From Beroe forskalii (taxonomy: Eukaryota; Ctenophora; Nuda; Beroida; Beroidae): a stretch of DNA of 64,000 bases. The position numbers and the translations under genes are program-made. The stretch spans positions 1-64,000 of the forward strand of contig WFMF01000422.1 of assembly GCA_011033025.1 (NCBI GenBank), read 5' to 3'. The notes beneath the pieces are model-generated. The model ran no database searches, had not been told where the DNA came from, and saw nothing but the letters and a program-made list of their open reading frames with translations. Shown here piece by piece: positions 43,827-56,800 of the stretch (position 1 is its first letter; each line of letters starts with the position of its first letter).

Positions 43827-46174
43827 CATTTACCTAAGATAACCTATTTCCCTTTAGTTGGTATCATGCTAACTCCTGCTAGGTGAACATTTACCTAAGA
43901 TAACCCATTTCCCTGTAGTTAGTATCATGCTGACTCCTGCTAGGTGAACATTTACCTAAGATAACCCATTTCCCTGTAGTTGGTATCATGCTAACTCCTG
44001 CTAGGTGAACATTTACCTAAGATAACCCATTTCCCTGTAGTTGGTATCTTGCTAACTCCTGCTAGGTGAACATTTACCTAAGATAACCCATTTCCCTGCA
44101 GTTGGTATCATGCTAACTCCTGCTAGGTGAACATTTACCTAAGATAACCCATTTCCCTGTAGTTGGTATCATGCTAACTCCTGCTAGGTGAACATTTACC
44201 TAAGATAACCCATTTCCCTCTGTAGTTGGTATCATGCTAACTCCTGCTAGGTAAACATTTACCTAAGATAACCCATTTCCTGTAGTTGGTATCATGCTAA
44301 CTCCTGCTAGGTGAACATTTACCTAAGATAACCCATTTCACTGTAGTTGGTATCATGCTAACTCCTGCTAGGTGAACATTTACCTAAGATAACCCATTTC
44401 CCTGTAGTTTCCTGTAGTTGGTATCATGCTAACTCCTGCTAGTGAACATTTACCTAAGATAACCCATTTCCCATTTCATGCTAACTCCTGCTAGTTTTAC
44501 CTAAGGTATTGGTATCGCTAACTCCTGCTAGGTGAACATTTACCTAAGATAACCCATTTCCCTGTAGTTGGTATCATGCTAACTCCTGCTAGATGAACAT
44601 TTACCTAAGATAACCCATTTCCCTGTAGTTGGTATCATGCTAACTCCTGCTAGGTGAACATTTACCTAAGATAACCCATTTCCCTGTAGTTGGTATCATG
44701 CTAACTCCTGCTAGGTGAACATTTACCTAAGATAACCCATTTCCCTGTAGTTGGTATCATGCTAACTCCTGCTAGGTGAACATTTACCTAAGATAACCCA
44801 TTTCACTGTAGTTAGTATCATGCTAACTCTTGCTAAGTGAACATTTACCTAAGATAACCCATTTCCCTGTAGTTGGTATCATGCTAACTCCTGCTAGGTG
44901 AACATTTACCTAAGATAACCCATTTCCCTGTAGTTGGTATCATGCTAACTCCTGCTAGGTGAACATTTACCTAAGATAACCCATTTCCTGTAGTTGGTAT
45001 CATGCTAACTCCTGCTAGGTGAACATTTACCTAAGATAACCCATTTCCCTGTAGTTGGTATCATGCTAACTCCTGCTAGGTGAACATTTACCTAAGATAA
45101 CCCATTTCCCTGTAGTTGGTATCATGCTAACTCCTGCTAGGTGAACATTTACCTAAGATAACCCATTTCCCTGTTGTTAGTATCATGCTGACTCCTGCTA
45201 GGTGAACATTTACCTAAGATAACCCATTTCCCTGTTGTTAGTATCATGCTAACTCCTGCTAGGTGAACATTTACCTAAGATAACCCATTTCCCTGTAGTT
45301 GGTATCATGCTAACTCCTGCTAGATGAACATTTACCTAAGATAACCCATTTCCCTGTTGTTAGTATCATGCTGACTCCTGCTAGGTGAACATTTACCTAA
45401 GATAACCCATTTCCCTGTTGTTAGTATCATGCTAACTCCTTAGGTGAACATTTACCTAAGATAACCCATTTCCTGCAGTTGGTATCATGCTAACTCCTGC
45501 TAGATGAACATTTACCTAAGATAACCCATTTCCCTGTTGTTAGTATCATGCTGACTCCTGCTAGGTGAACATTTACCTAAGATAACCCATTTCCCTGTAG
45601 TTGGTATAATGCTAACTCCTGCTGGGTGAACATTTACCTAAGATAACCCATTTCCCTGTAGTTGGTATCATGCTAACTCCTGCTAGGTGAACATTTACCT
45701 AAGATAACCCATTTCCCTGTAGTTAGTATCATGCTAACTCCTGCTAGGTGAACATTTACCTAAGATAACCCATTTCCTTGTAGTTGGTATCATGCTAACT
45801 CCTGCTAGGTGAACATTTACCTAAGATAACCCATTTCCCTGTAGTTGGTATCATGCTAACTCCTGCTAGGTGAACATTTACCTAAGATAACCCATTTCCC
45901 TGTTGTTAGTATCATGCTGACTCCTGCTAGGTGAACATTTACCTAAGATAACCCATTTCCCTGTTGTTAGTATCATGCTAACTCCTGCTAGGTGAACATT
46001 TACCTAAGATAACCCATTTCCCTGTAGTTGGTATCATGCTAACTCCTGCTAGATGAACATTTACCTAAGATAACCCATTTCCCTGTAGTTGGTATCATGC
46101 TAACTCCTGCTAGGTGAACATTTACCTAAGATAACCCATTTCCCTGTTGTTAGTATCATGCTGATTCTTGCTAG
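43827..46174. repeat. 61-bp minisatellite duplicating the acceptor of exon o
   Basis: About 38 copies of a 61-bp unit containing 'atgctaactcctgctag|gtgaac'. The last unit reads 'atgctgattcttgctag|gttaac' and is the actual acceptor of CARMIL exon o. The array therefore consists of copies of the 3' splice junction. Entering the exon from an upstream copy gives GTG AAC ATT TAC CTA AGA TAA, a stop. Confidence 0.93.
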
Positions 46175-46277
46175 GTTAACAAAGAGCTGGGAGTCCTGTC
46201 CTCGCAATACTACAACGTCATGGAGAAGTCGCTTCCCAACTTATTCACTGCTCATACCACCAAGAACAGCGTTCAGA
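46175..46277 (+). CDS. CARMIL: CARMIL exon o (helical region)
   Basis: It encodes VNKELGVLSSQYYNVMEKSL and PNLFTAHTTKNSVQ. GAA ATT from exon n is followed by GTT AAC in phase 0. The donor is CAGA|gtaagc. It matches the CARMIL helical domain (vertebrate [20 protein letters not shown]). The acceptor is the terminal copy of the 61-bp array. Confidence 0.82.
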
Positions 46278-46536
46278 GTAAGCACTTTGCCCAGGAGCAC
46301 CTACTTTTCATTGCACTTTGTGTAGCAAGTGTTTTTTGGGATATTATGGTTTTTATCCTTATTTTATTTTGTATCATGTTAGATGAAAGAGATACTCTTA
46401 TATTGCACTTTATAATTTTTAAGAAAATTAAAACTTGTTCAGCTACAATAGCAAGTTTTTGAGAGCATTTCCTTCATGGAATGGAGCACTACACTGTTAT
46501 TGGGATTTCAGCAGTTGATGTTCCCCCTCATTTCAG

Positions 46537-46627
46537 ATTTCTGCGAGGAGAAATGTCAGATTGATGAGAGTACAGTGCACAGCTCCCTGACAAAGACATT
46601 CCAGCACGAACTGGCGATGACGATCGG
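46537..46627 (+). CDS. CARMIL: CARMIL exon p (helical region)
   Basis: The acceptor is 'cctcatttcag' and the donor ATCGG|gtgagt. With the split Asn codon it encodes NFCEEKCQIDESTVHSSLTK and TFQHELAMTIG, in the position of vertebrate [20 protein letters not shown]. It is the last CARMIL exon I can support; the capping-protein-binding region is not recognised downstream. Confidence 0.75.
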
Positions 46628-47044
46628 GTGAGTTTCCCAAAACATTGTTATTTCACTGACACTACTGCAAGGGATAGGCAACCCGCATATAAACTTCACC
46701 TACTCTTCAGCTCAGGGAGCATTTGATTTAAACAAGAATTGCGCCAGCACCGACACAATTATTGTTGTTCCCGTAGGCCGTATGAAGGCGCTTAATTTCC
46801 CTCCCCCGCGGTGCTTGATGTAACCTTAGCATCATAATAAGATAATACAAAACGCAGTCGTTATAAGGTAATAAGGGTATAAATATTGTTCCGATGCGCG
46901 TGCTGCGCGCGAACACCGCGAACACAAATTGGTGGTTCGTTGTAGATTTCGCGCCATTTTGTTGAATTTGTTTACGTTTCGCATCAAATTGTGTCACCGT
47001 TCATTCACGCGATGTGCCGATGTATGTTCTTGAATTTTTATACT

Positions 47045-47180
47045 ACTTCAGTACATGAAATTAAGTAAGCAGAAAATTAAGCACTCCAGCCGCCAAAAAT
47101 GCTTAATTTGATGTAACGTAGTAATGTGCTTTCTAAATTAAATGGTCCGACATAAAATGCGTTCTTAATTTATTTCAGAA
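47045..47180. mobile_element. Short palindromic MITE, copy 1
   Basis: Ends 'atgaaattaagtaagc' and 'gttcttaatttatttc' are inverted, and the interior 'aattaagcactccagccgcc' is palindromic with 'aaaaatgcttaattt'. It matches the element at 47706. Confidence 0.55.
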
Positions 47181-47705
47181 TCAAATCAAAATGTGTACCG
47201 CGCACATTTAATCATGTCATGAAATAATCAGACAGAGAAATATGATGCAGAAGTGATTCACCAGTAATCGATTGAGGATAGTTTGATTAATAAAATAAAA
47301 ATCAATCTCTTTAGCAGAAGGAATTTTCGACATATTTTTCTCTCTTGCAGAAAATCGTTGTCAATAATCCTACCATGGATATTGCAGATGCTAAAGTAGA
47401 CACACGCTTAAGTAAGCTCAAGCCCTTGCCCCTTACACGCACGAGCAATCTCCAAGTCTTCCTTCTTCCTCAGAAGAAGGAAGGAAGATAATAATCAATG
47501 GGTGAAGAGAGCTGGTATTCTCAGAGCGATTCAGTAGTGTAGGAATCTATCAGTAGAGTAGCTACTAGATTCGTTCTCAAACATTCAAATATGTGATTAA
47601 AAACTTAAGAAGCCCAATGGATCATTAATATTTACTTTTGTTATTTTACTTTAATGAAAATGGCCTCATTTTTACTGCCTAAATTTAACTTGAATCAATT
47701 AGATG
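47181..47705. other. No feature seen
   Basis: A splice-like 'ctcttgcag' ends at 47350, but the phase 2 left by exon p gives a stop after 16 codons there. No other exon recognised. Confidence 0.3.
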
Positions 47706-47855
47706 CAGGAAATTAAGAAAGCATTATAAATATTTAAATTAAGTAGCATAAAATTAAGCACTGGAGTCACAAAAAATGCTTAATTTGGTGCTGCGTAATA
47801 TTGTGCCTTCTTAATTTTCGGAGTTCTTAATTTCCTGTATTAAGGTAAGTTGTTA
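47706..47855. mobile_element. Short palindromic MITE, copy 2
   Basis: The ends 'aggaaattaagaaagc' and 'gttcttaatttcctg' are inverted repeats. Interior 'aaaattaagcactggagtca' matches copy 1. Confidence 0.6.
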
Positions 47856-48753
47856 TCACTTTTTATCTGATTTTCAAATTCTGTGCCTTTGTTTTCTGTT
47901 TCAATGCTGTCTCTTGTTCCGAAAAGCAATATTCGTCTTTCACATCGACCATAGAATTTTTCAAACTAAGTCGAATTCAGTAGAAAGTTTAATAGTTATG
48001 CAGTTTGGTACTAAACTAAGTACAGAACCGAAGCTTTTTCCTCCAATCCATCACCCAACTTATTCCTGAGATTTCAACTTTTTAAGACACGAATTCTTCA
48101 ACGAATTCTTCAACGAATTCTTCAACAGCCTTTTATTTTAGAAGTTATCATAATTGAGTAGTTCGAGCATGTAGCATGTCTGCATTTGCTAAGGGCGCTC
48201 AAAATTTAGGGACTCAAACATAGCAATTTTTGTGCATGTGATGGTGATGTTGAGGCACAAAACCTCAAACTTGAAAGTTGAGACTCCAAAATTTTTCCTT
48301 TGATATTCAACAGAATGTCTTTGAAAATCTGCTTTGATGAGAAGATGAAAGGTTATAAGCGGCATTTTAGAAGGTTATTCGAAAGACCCACTTCTCAACG
48401 ATGATTCTGCTGGGCATGCAATGCTTTGACAACCTTTCAGAAAGTTATGTGCTTTTACATTTCGCGTTTTGCCGTATTACGTCATCTTTTTTAGCGTGCA
48501 GCAGTGCCTGGTGACGTCACATGACATGCGGATAACACGCGAAGTGTAGACTTAGGGAGACTTGAGGTAGGGGTAAGCCTGAGAACAGGATTCATCAGGA
48601 ATAGCCTGCAGTTAGGCAGAGGCTAGAAGTAACTAGAGGTACTAGAGGCTAGAGGTAAGCCGCATGAACTGCAGGTGAATTACTATTTGCAAATGTTCAA
48701 TTCAAGGTTGTTAAATTAGGGTTTGCAGTATAAAAATTTCATATTTTCATGTT
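47856..48753. other. No gene recognised
   Basis: Only a small 'acgaattcttca' triplication near 48091-48125 stands out. Confidence 0.3.
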
Positions 48754-48767
48754 CATATTTCATATTT

Positions 48768-49457
48768 CGGTAAATTGAGCGATCCGTCGAGGCCAGTATC
48801 ACGCCAGTATCGCGCCAGTATCAGGCCAGTAGCACGCCAGTATCGCGCCTGTATCAGGCCTACCTCACGCCGTTATCACGCCAGTATCACGCCAGTATCG
48901 CGCCAGCATCACGCCAGTAGCGCGCCAGTAGCACGCCAGTTGCGCGCCAGTAGCACGCCAGTTGCGCGCCAGTAGCACGCCAGTTGCGCGCCAGTAGCAC
49001 GCCAGTAGCACGCCAGTATCGCGCCAGTATGACGCCAGTAGCGCGCCAGTAGCACGCCAGTAGCAGGCCAGTATCACGCCAGTATCGCGCCAGTCGACAC
49101 TTACTTAAAGCCAGGACGCCAGTAACACGCCAGTATATGATCTGATACTGGCGTGCTACTGGCGTCCTGGCTTAAAGTAAGTGTCGACTGGCGAGATACT
49201 GGCGTGATACTGGCGTGATACTGGCGCGCTGGCGTGATACTGGCTACTGGCGCGCAACTGGTGTTTGGCGCGCAACTGGCGTGCTACTGGCGCGCTTCTG
49301 GCGCGATGCTGGCGCGATACTGGCGTGATACTGGCGCGATAACGGCGTGAGGTAGGCCTGATACTGGCGCGATACTGGCGTGATACTGGCGTGCTACTGG
49401 CCTGATACTGGCGCGATACTGGCGTGATACTGGCCTCGACGGATCGCTCAATTTACC
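48768..49457. mobile_element. Foldback element of CGCCAGTA repeats with 14-bp target duplication
   Basis: The whole element is a hairpin. Left arm units 'cgccagtatcacgccagtag' (about 10 bp each) are mirrored as 'ctactggcgtgatactggcg' in the right arm around a centre near 49135. The ends 'ggtaaattgagcgatccgtc' are perfectly inverted. 'catatttcatattt' flanks both sides (48754-48767 and 49458-49471), consistent with a 14-bp target-site duplication. Confidence 0.88.
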
Positions 49458-49471
49458 CATATTTCATATTT

Positions 49472-50409
49472 TCATAGAAAATTTTTCTAATTTCATATGA
49501 AAAAATTTGAAGAATCGGGCTTCGGTAAGGATAATCTATTAGTGCTAATTTGCTGTAACCTCATTAAAGTTGAGTCATGAAAGGTGATTGGCCGACATAG
49601 TATGTTTGTATAACGGTTATATTGATAGACAACCCTATCATAACATGTCTCATTAGCCAAAATGAGGCGATCGTGTATCATATTCGATGTACAGTACACT
49701 AATACAATTGGTAAATAGTAACCTGACTGGTGGTACTAGGATGAGTAGATACCAAGTTGACAGGATATCGAAAACAAGCTGTGGCCTTGATGAACATTCA
49801 ACAACTTGAACTAGTGGTTCCTGTCCATTTTACCAATTAATGCTGACTAGACTATATTATCCTGCTTGAAGACAATTCCACCGACCTCTGTTGAAGCCAA
49901 GGGAATGTTTTCTGTTAGTGGGCTTTTCCTTAAAAGTTATCAAACACTAATTGATCAACTTACCATTTTAAGTATCAAATTTTTTCTCAACAAGACATTA
50001 ACTTTTAATTAACGTACACTGAACTGTAAACTGTGCAATCAATGCTTTGTGTCTGATTGAATGTGAATGTTGTGAGTAAAAAGAATGAGTTTTGAGGTGG
50101 TCAAAGGAATGATTCTGATATAAGCACTATAATATTAAAGTCAAGTTATAGTTACACCCAGCGCTTTAAGAATGGTAGTAGGACTTTTCACCATCATGAG
50201 GTTATGATTATCGGGGCCAGTATTGGGAATTCGATGATGAATCGTAAGTTACGTGAATCATGACATTTAATACAATCTCTTTGACATGATGTATCAGCTG
50301 TTTCATGCATCCTTCATTTTTGAAATTCTCATATGAAATTCCATATGAAAAATGAAAAGCTCAAAATTTTTCATATTTCATATGAAAAAAAAGTTGACAT
50401 GAAATTGCA
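49472..50409. other. No gene recognised
   Basis: AT-rich. A 'catatttcatatgaaaaa' motif recurs near 49490 and 50380. Confidence 0.3.
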
Positions 50410-50750
50410 AACCCTATGTTAAATACGTATTTTTTTGAAATACGGCAAAAAATACGATACGTAATTTTTGGTAGAAACTGCCGTGTTTTCTCTCCTTTAA
50501 CTTTGAAATTTTTCTTCAACTTCGAATAAGCCGTATTGCCATGTATAGATCGTGCGCTCACTCTAAATGTTTACGATACCATCGTTTTACTGTATTTGGT
50601 AGCGTACTTTTTTCACGTGGTTAACAACCCCTATTCAAATCCGTGTTGAAATTTCTAGATCACGTATTGTGAAAAAATACGCTAGCTTTTATTCTGAGGC
50701 CAATACGTCGTACCTTTTGGCGATTTTTTCACGTATTTAACATCCTGGGT
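50410..50750. mobile_element. MITE-like element with 'atgttaaatacgt' ends
   Basis: Left 'ctatgttaaatacgtatttt' and right 'cacgtatttaacatcctgg' are inverted. Related ends occur at 7148 and 51285, so this is a small dispersed family. Confidence 0.6.
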
Positions 50751-50754
50751 TTAA

Positions 50755-51285
50755 TTACTATTTCCAAATGTTGAATTACTATTTTGAACTGTTGAATTAC
50801 TATTTCCAAATGTTGAATTACTATTTTGAACTGTTGAATTGCTATTTACAGCTGTTGAATTACTATTTGAAACTGCTGAATTACTATTTCCAACTGCTGA
50901 ATTAATTTTCCCAACTGTCGATTAACTATTTCCAACTGTTGAATTACTATTTCCAACTGTTGATCTACTATTTCCAACTGCTGAATTACTATTCCCAACT
51001 GTTGAATAACTATTTCCAAATGTTGTATAACTATTTTGAACTGTTGAATTACTATTTCCAACTGTTGATCTACTATTTCCAACTGTTGAATTACTATTAC
51101 CAACTGTTCAATTACTATCTCCAACTGTCGAATAACTATTTCCAACTGTTCAATTACTATTTAAAACTGCTGATTTACTATTTCCAACTGTTCAATTACT
51201 ATTTACAACTGCTGATTTACTATTTCCAACTGTTCAATAACTATTTCCAACTGCTGAATTACTATTTCCAATTGTTGAATTACTA
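50755..51285. repeat. 21-bp minisatellite
   Basis: About 25 units of 'tgttgaattactatttccaa' plus one base. Twenty-one is divisible by three, so open frames (NYYFQLL one way, IVIQQLE the other) persist but are not genes. It lies between two copies of the 'ttaaatacgt' element end. Confidence 0.92.
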
Positions 51286-51669
51286 TGTCAAATACGTATT
51301 TGTAAGAAGTACGGCAAAAATACGAATATACGTCATTTTTTTTAAATTGCCATATTTTTGGGAGTGCAATAATGCATCGATAGACTTTTATGATCAATTT
51401 GTATTGAGTAGTAAGGCAGGTAAAGAATACTCATCGAATGTGACGTCAAAGATGTGCTATGTTCATGTAACAGATGACGGATCACGTGACACTAGCAGTC
51501 ACGCGCGCTTTGCAAAATGCAAACGGTGCGTAATGAATCAGGAGGCACTGCAGTGCACAATAATTTATTACGAACGGCGCACAGGCTTTTTGAATACACC
51601 GCTAAAACAGGGGTAAGAGGTGCATAATGTGCAATGTGCATGTGTGCAGTTGCTTAATACAGTTGGTGA

Positions 51670-51800
51670 AATAGATCAGGTAGAACAGGGTAAATAAACA
51701 GGGTAAATGAACATGGTAAATAACCGGGTAAATGAACAGGGTAAATAAACAGGGTGAATAAACAGGGTAAATAAACAGGGTAAATAAACAGTGAAAGCAT
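51670..51800. repeat. 12-13-bp repeat
   Basis: About nine units of 'aacagggtaaat'. Confidence 0.85.
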
Positions 51801-51849
51801 GTTTAATTAAGTTTTGTAACATTCCGTAATTCAGCGTGTCAGAATCCGA

Positions 51850-51965
51850 ATACAAATCTAGAGATGGACTTTCGAAAACTACTGATGGACTTTCGAAATC
51901 TACTGATGGACTTTTGAAATCTACTGATGGAGTTTTGAAATCTACTGATGGAGTTTCTAGAGAGA
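51850..51965. repeat. 20-bp repeat
   Basis: Five units of 'ctactgatggactttcgaaa' type. The nearby 'ccatctctggttttataact' partly inverts it. Confidence 0.75.
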
Positions 51966-52172
51966 GACTTTCGTGCGTGTTTATACAACTCCATCTCTGG
52001 TTTTATAACTCCATCAGTGATGGTTATACGTATGGAGCACGCGCGAAAACAACACGGCCGTGTATATAGCATGTCTTTCTACAGCAGAAGTCGACCGTCT
52101 GATATGTATTTACATTTATATATATAAATACACACACCACCCACTAGCTCTATAATACGTTATAGATCTTTC

Positions 52173-52315
52173 TCAAATAAACCCCCATTCATTGCCTAAT
52201 ATGGTAGTAAAGCACTCGATCTCATTTAAAAGTTGCTCTTTCTGCTGGAGTGGCAGGGCAGCAGGCAAAGTATTGCTGTAAAAGGTAATCTCTGGTGGAT
52301 CCCTGGCATCACGAT
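52173..52315 (-). CDS. Possible terminal exon, minus strand
   Basis: After a minus-strand 'cgtggtacag', the frame reads RDARDPPEITFYSNTLPAAL and LPLQQKEQLLNEIECFTTIL, ending GNEWGFI and a stop. The composition looks coding and the region is GC-richer than its surroundings. I recognise no family and no partner exons. Confidence 0.25.
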
Positions 52316-53474
52316 CTGTACCACGTGCCTGGTCACGTGACTTCAGTCCTCGCTGCGCTCAGCGGCATGACTCGACCACCGAGCAGGGTTTTGTGCGTTG
52401 TCTGCCACCACAGGCTTCCCCCTAATTTCAAAAAAAAGGGCTTTGTGCTCACGTGCTGAAATATGGCAACTAGATCTAATTTCACGTGCATGGTATTTAA
52501 ACCATTTCAACGTAATCAAGTCGAAAATCCCGTGTAAATATCAATTCTTTAAATCCCCCACTTACAAAACGTCCGCGTCAACTCACGCTCCACTAGTTCG
52601 TCGTATGTTCCCATCTATTCACTGCAAGACATGGAGAAACCATTATCAGTAGACCATCGTATCAGAATAGATTACAGTACAATTTTCGTCATAAACGTAA
52701 TTTCAATCAATTTACCAGTTCAATTTTAGACCTCCACGACAACAATCTTCGACCGATCGCCCTGAAACTCGTTTTATAGCTAAATCTTAAGGTCTTAAAA
52801 GCAGCATATCAAAGTAAAAACATAATCCGATGAAAACTATTTGAGTTAGAGATGTCCAAAGTAGCGCAAAATAGCGTTCTATCGCAAAATACGTTATTTT
52901 AGTGGTTTTACGCGATTTTGATGACGTCATCACAGCACCCAAATAGACTCAAAAACCAACTCTCCCATATAGCCTATAAGACAATTCCAATTTTAGTACA
53001 ACATACTTTGACCGGTCTCATCTCAAGATAAGTTGCAGTTCTTGACACCTCACTCATTTAACTTTTGTCCTATAATTTGGAAATCGATTTTTCACCGTAC
53101 CTTAGAAAATCGCGTATCTCGATGAAAATCGAGATAGCCCAATAACTGTATGATTTTCTGAAAGCTCTTTAAATTTGCTAAAAATTGTTCCGGAAAATCA
53201 GACCGCTATCTCCTTCCCTTCTTGGTGAAAAATGCGCTCGAAATTAGCCTATTTTCAAAAAAAGAAACAAAATTTCGCTAAGTTGATGACGTCATAGTGA
53301 CGTGAAAATGACGTCACCAGAACTTCTCTTATAGCCTATAACATTTTCCCATCTTAGATCAACAAAACCTGACCTCGATCATGGCTCTACCATTTCCCGT
53401 TCTTGACATCTCATCGTTTTAAATTTGCTCCCAACTATCATGATATTATTATTATATCTATATTATTAATCTTA
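52316..53474. other. No gene recognised
   Basis: Contains several 'gatgacgtca' motifs (52920, 53287), but no exon, repeat array or RNA gene that I can support. Confidence 0.3.
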
Positions 53475-53856
53475 TTATTATACTATCACCCTGTGACACT
53501 CAAATCTCTAACTTATACCCCTGGCCAGTCTTTTTTATTACCGCGGGGGGTTACCGCCCTGGCCAGGGCGGGAATTATATCACCCTGTGACACTCAAATC
53601 TCTAATATATACCCTGGCCAGTCTTTTTTATTACCGCGGGGGGTTACCGCCCTGGCCAGGGCGGGAATAAGATGCTTATATCACCCTGTGACACTCGTTC
53701 GTCTAATAAATACCCTGGCCAGTCTTTTTTATTACCGCGGGGGGTTACCGCCCTGGCCAGGGCGGGAATCACCCTGTGACACTCAAATCTCTAACTTATA
53801 CCCCTGGCCAGTTTTCTTTTTACCGCGGGGGGTTACCGCCCTGGCCAGGGCGGGAA
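53475..53856. repeat. About 90-bp repeat, four copies
   Basis: The unit includes 'caccctgtgacactcaaatc', 'ccctggccagtcttttttat' and the near-palindrome 'taccgccctggccagggcgg'. Copies differ by short indels. Confidence 0.9.
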
Positions 53857-53857
53857 T

Positions 53858-56800
53858 AGTCTAGGCTAATATTGCCAAAATAGGGCTTGACCCGAGACTA
53901 CCACCTAGCAAGCTGAAAATTGGTAGTTATGTCCCTTATGGTGTCCTTGTTCACCAACAAAAAGTCTACCAACCGATCTTTGTCGGAAGTGGTCAAAACG
54001 AGCCACGCCCTTTTTCGACCGTGGGAATTTTTGGGAAAAATTGAAATTTCAAGATTTTGAAATCTACAAACAAGATAATACACTAAACCCACTTATTTTG
54101 GCACGAGAAAAACGATGCAAGTATCCGTTTTTGGATATGGCCATCATGGAAGCCGATAATGGGCCATGCCCTTATTGACCGTGGGAATTTTAGTGAAAAT
54201 TTGGAATGTTAAGATTTTGAGCTCTACAAACAAGATTATACACTAAACCCACTTATTTTTGTACGAGAAAAACGATGCAGGTGTCCATTTTTGGACATGG
54301 CCATCATGGAGGCCGATAATGGGCCACGCCCTTTTTGACCGTGGGAATTTTGGCAAAAAAATGAATCGTAAGACCATGTTCTTTACAAGCAAGATTATAC
54401 ACTAAACCCACTTATTTTGGCACGAGAAAAACGATGCAGGTGTCTATTTTTGTCTATGACCATCATGGGAACCGATAATGGGCCACGCCCTTTTTGACCG
54501 TGGGAATTTTGGAAAAAAATTGAATCGTAAGACCATGATCTTTACAAGCAAGATTATACACTAAACCCAATTATTTTGGCACGAGAAAAACGATGCAAGT
54601 TTCCATTTTTGGCAATGAAGTAGGACGATAATGTAAGCCGATAATGAACTGTACTGCACTCCTTTTGATTGTGGGAATTTCAGCAAAATTGAAATTCAAA
54701 GATTTTATAATCAAGATTATACACAACACCCACTGATCATTGGACGAGATGGATGATTCAAGTGTTTAATATTTAAGCTATGAACATCGTGAAAGCCAAA
54801 AATGAGCCCATCAATGGCAACTTTGACATCACAGCTCTGCAGGGGGAAAGCCGAAGGGTCAGACCTGCACCGAAGGAAATTGATGGCAATCCACCTGTGA
54901 TTCTCCGAATCATATCGGACTAATATTGCAAGCATGTTATTACGTACTCCTCTACGTCATAATATTTGGCGCTTTTCGGAATTGGAGCGAAGTACTGAGT
55001 TCTGGATTTCTGTGCCCGTGAAGTCTGTTACTATACTGCCTTCCAATATTTCAGCTCTCAGCCTGGTTTAGTGGGTCATCGCTAGCAATCAAGTGGTTTA
55101 CTTGGCTACTTTAGACATACATAGTCCGCAAAGCCTTAATCATCCGATCCGTGTATACTGTATGAGAGAGTTGTACAGCAGCAAGTTTAGGATCAGTTGT
55201 AGCATGGATAGCAGGAGCAGGGTCTGTAAAAGCACGGTCTATAGGAGCAGAGTTTGCGGATGTGAAGACTGATGAATGAGATGAGAAGGAGGTTGGTGGG
55301 TGGAGGTGAAGCAGATGCGGGAGGAGCAGGTTTGGATCTGAACTTTGCCATCAAAGATGGATAAGTGAAGAAGGAGATATAGGGCGGAGATTCCACTCTC
55401 TCACACACTTGTCACTGAGTCCAGTGAGGGCAACAACTTCCAGGTTCGTCATGGAGAAGTAGAAGACAAGTCGCTGGAAGATCCTGAATGGAAGCTGTTC
55501 TTGTTGACGCCTTCGACATTGTTCCTCTAATGTTGATCCTCTAGTGTTGTCTCTCGTGTCTTCTAGCGTGGTCTTCTTTAAACTTTCAAAGGTAAGTCGG
55601 CGAACCTTAAGGCTACTATTAAGTTGTATGGTCGTCATTGGCCAAGGTCACATTAATCAAACGGGCCAGTTGATGTGACCTTGGCCAATTTACTGAGCTG
55701 AAAACAGATAAGATAAACTCAAAACGCCTTATGCCACATACATCAATATCAGGTTCATGAGGTTGAGTCGCCATTTGTTTTTTATAGATGGATACACTCT
55801 CCTTTACTGTTCTTCTTTCTTACACCAACATGTTATTACCCAACATGTATCTTGACCCCCAACTTTCAGTTGTGATGAATATGAAGATCACTCTATCAAT
55901 AGATCTGGCAATGGACTGATATATTGTCCCAATGGCGGATGGCCGTCTTGCTAGTTTCGGGCTGTAGATGTCGCAAGTGTTGTACTGGTTGTTTTGGCAA
56001 TATGAACGAAATCTCTTTTGCCCGACCATAATTTCTCTTCCACTTTCCATGACTGTTACTCAGCAGAAGAGTGGACATAGTGCAGGTTATAGCGGGTTAA
56101 TATGACCCTAGGAGTTGTAAAATAACCTATTATATTGTATGTTGTTCACAACATATTCGAGTGACAAGTTGGTAGTACAAGAGTGACAAACTGGTGTTTT
56201 GAGTTTGAAGAATTTTCAGCTGTCAGCCTGTAGTAGAGTTTGTAAGGATACATGAAATACGACTACATGGTATATCTATACTTCTAGTGGCTCAAATAAA
56301 AATACTTGAATCGTTCATCTCGTCCATCAATAAGTGATTTTAGTATATAAACATATAATCTTGAATTAAACCCTCAAAAAATTTTGCGGAAATTCCCACG
56401 GTCAAAAAGGGCGTGGCCCATCATCGGCTTCCATGATGGCCATATCCAAAAATGGACACCTGCATCGTTTTTATCGTACAAAAATAAGTGGGTTTAGTGT
56501 ATAATCTTGTTTGTAGAGCTCAAAATCTTAAAATTCCAAATTTTCACTAAAATTCCCACGGTCAATAAGGGCGTGGCCCATTATTGGCTTCCATGATAGC
56601 CATATCCAAAAACGGATACTTGCATCGTTTTTCTCGTGCCAAAATAAGTGGGTTTAGTGTATTATCTTGTTTGTAGATTTCAAAATCTTGAAATTTCAAT
56701 TTTTCCCAAAAATTCCCACGGTCGAAAAAGGGCGTGGCCCGTTTTGACCACTTCCGACAAAGATCAGTTGGTAGACTTTTTGTTGGTTAACAAGGACACC

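Noticed and set aside
47351-47410. A further CARMIL exon after 'ctcttgcag'
   Set aside because: The frame that looks helical (KIVVNNPTMDIADAK) needs a different phase; the phase left by exon p gives a stop after 16 codons.
50846-51616. Frames reading NYYFQLL and IVIQQLE repeats
   Set aside because: 21-bp minisatellite artefacts; the non-repeat tail (51360-51616) shows no family signal.
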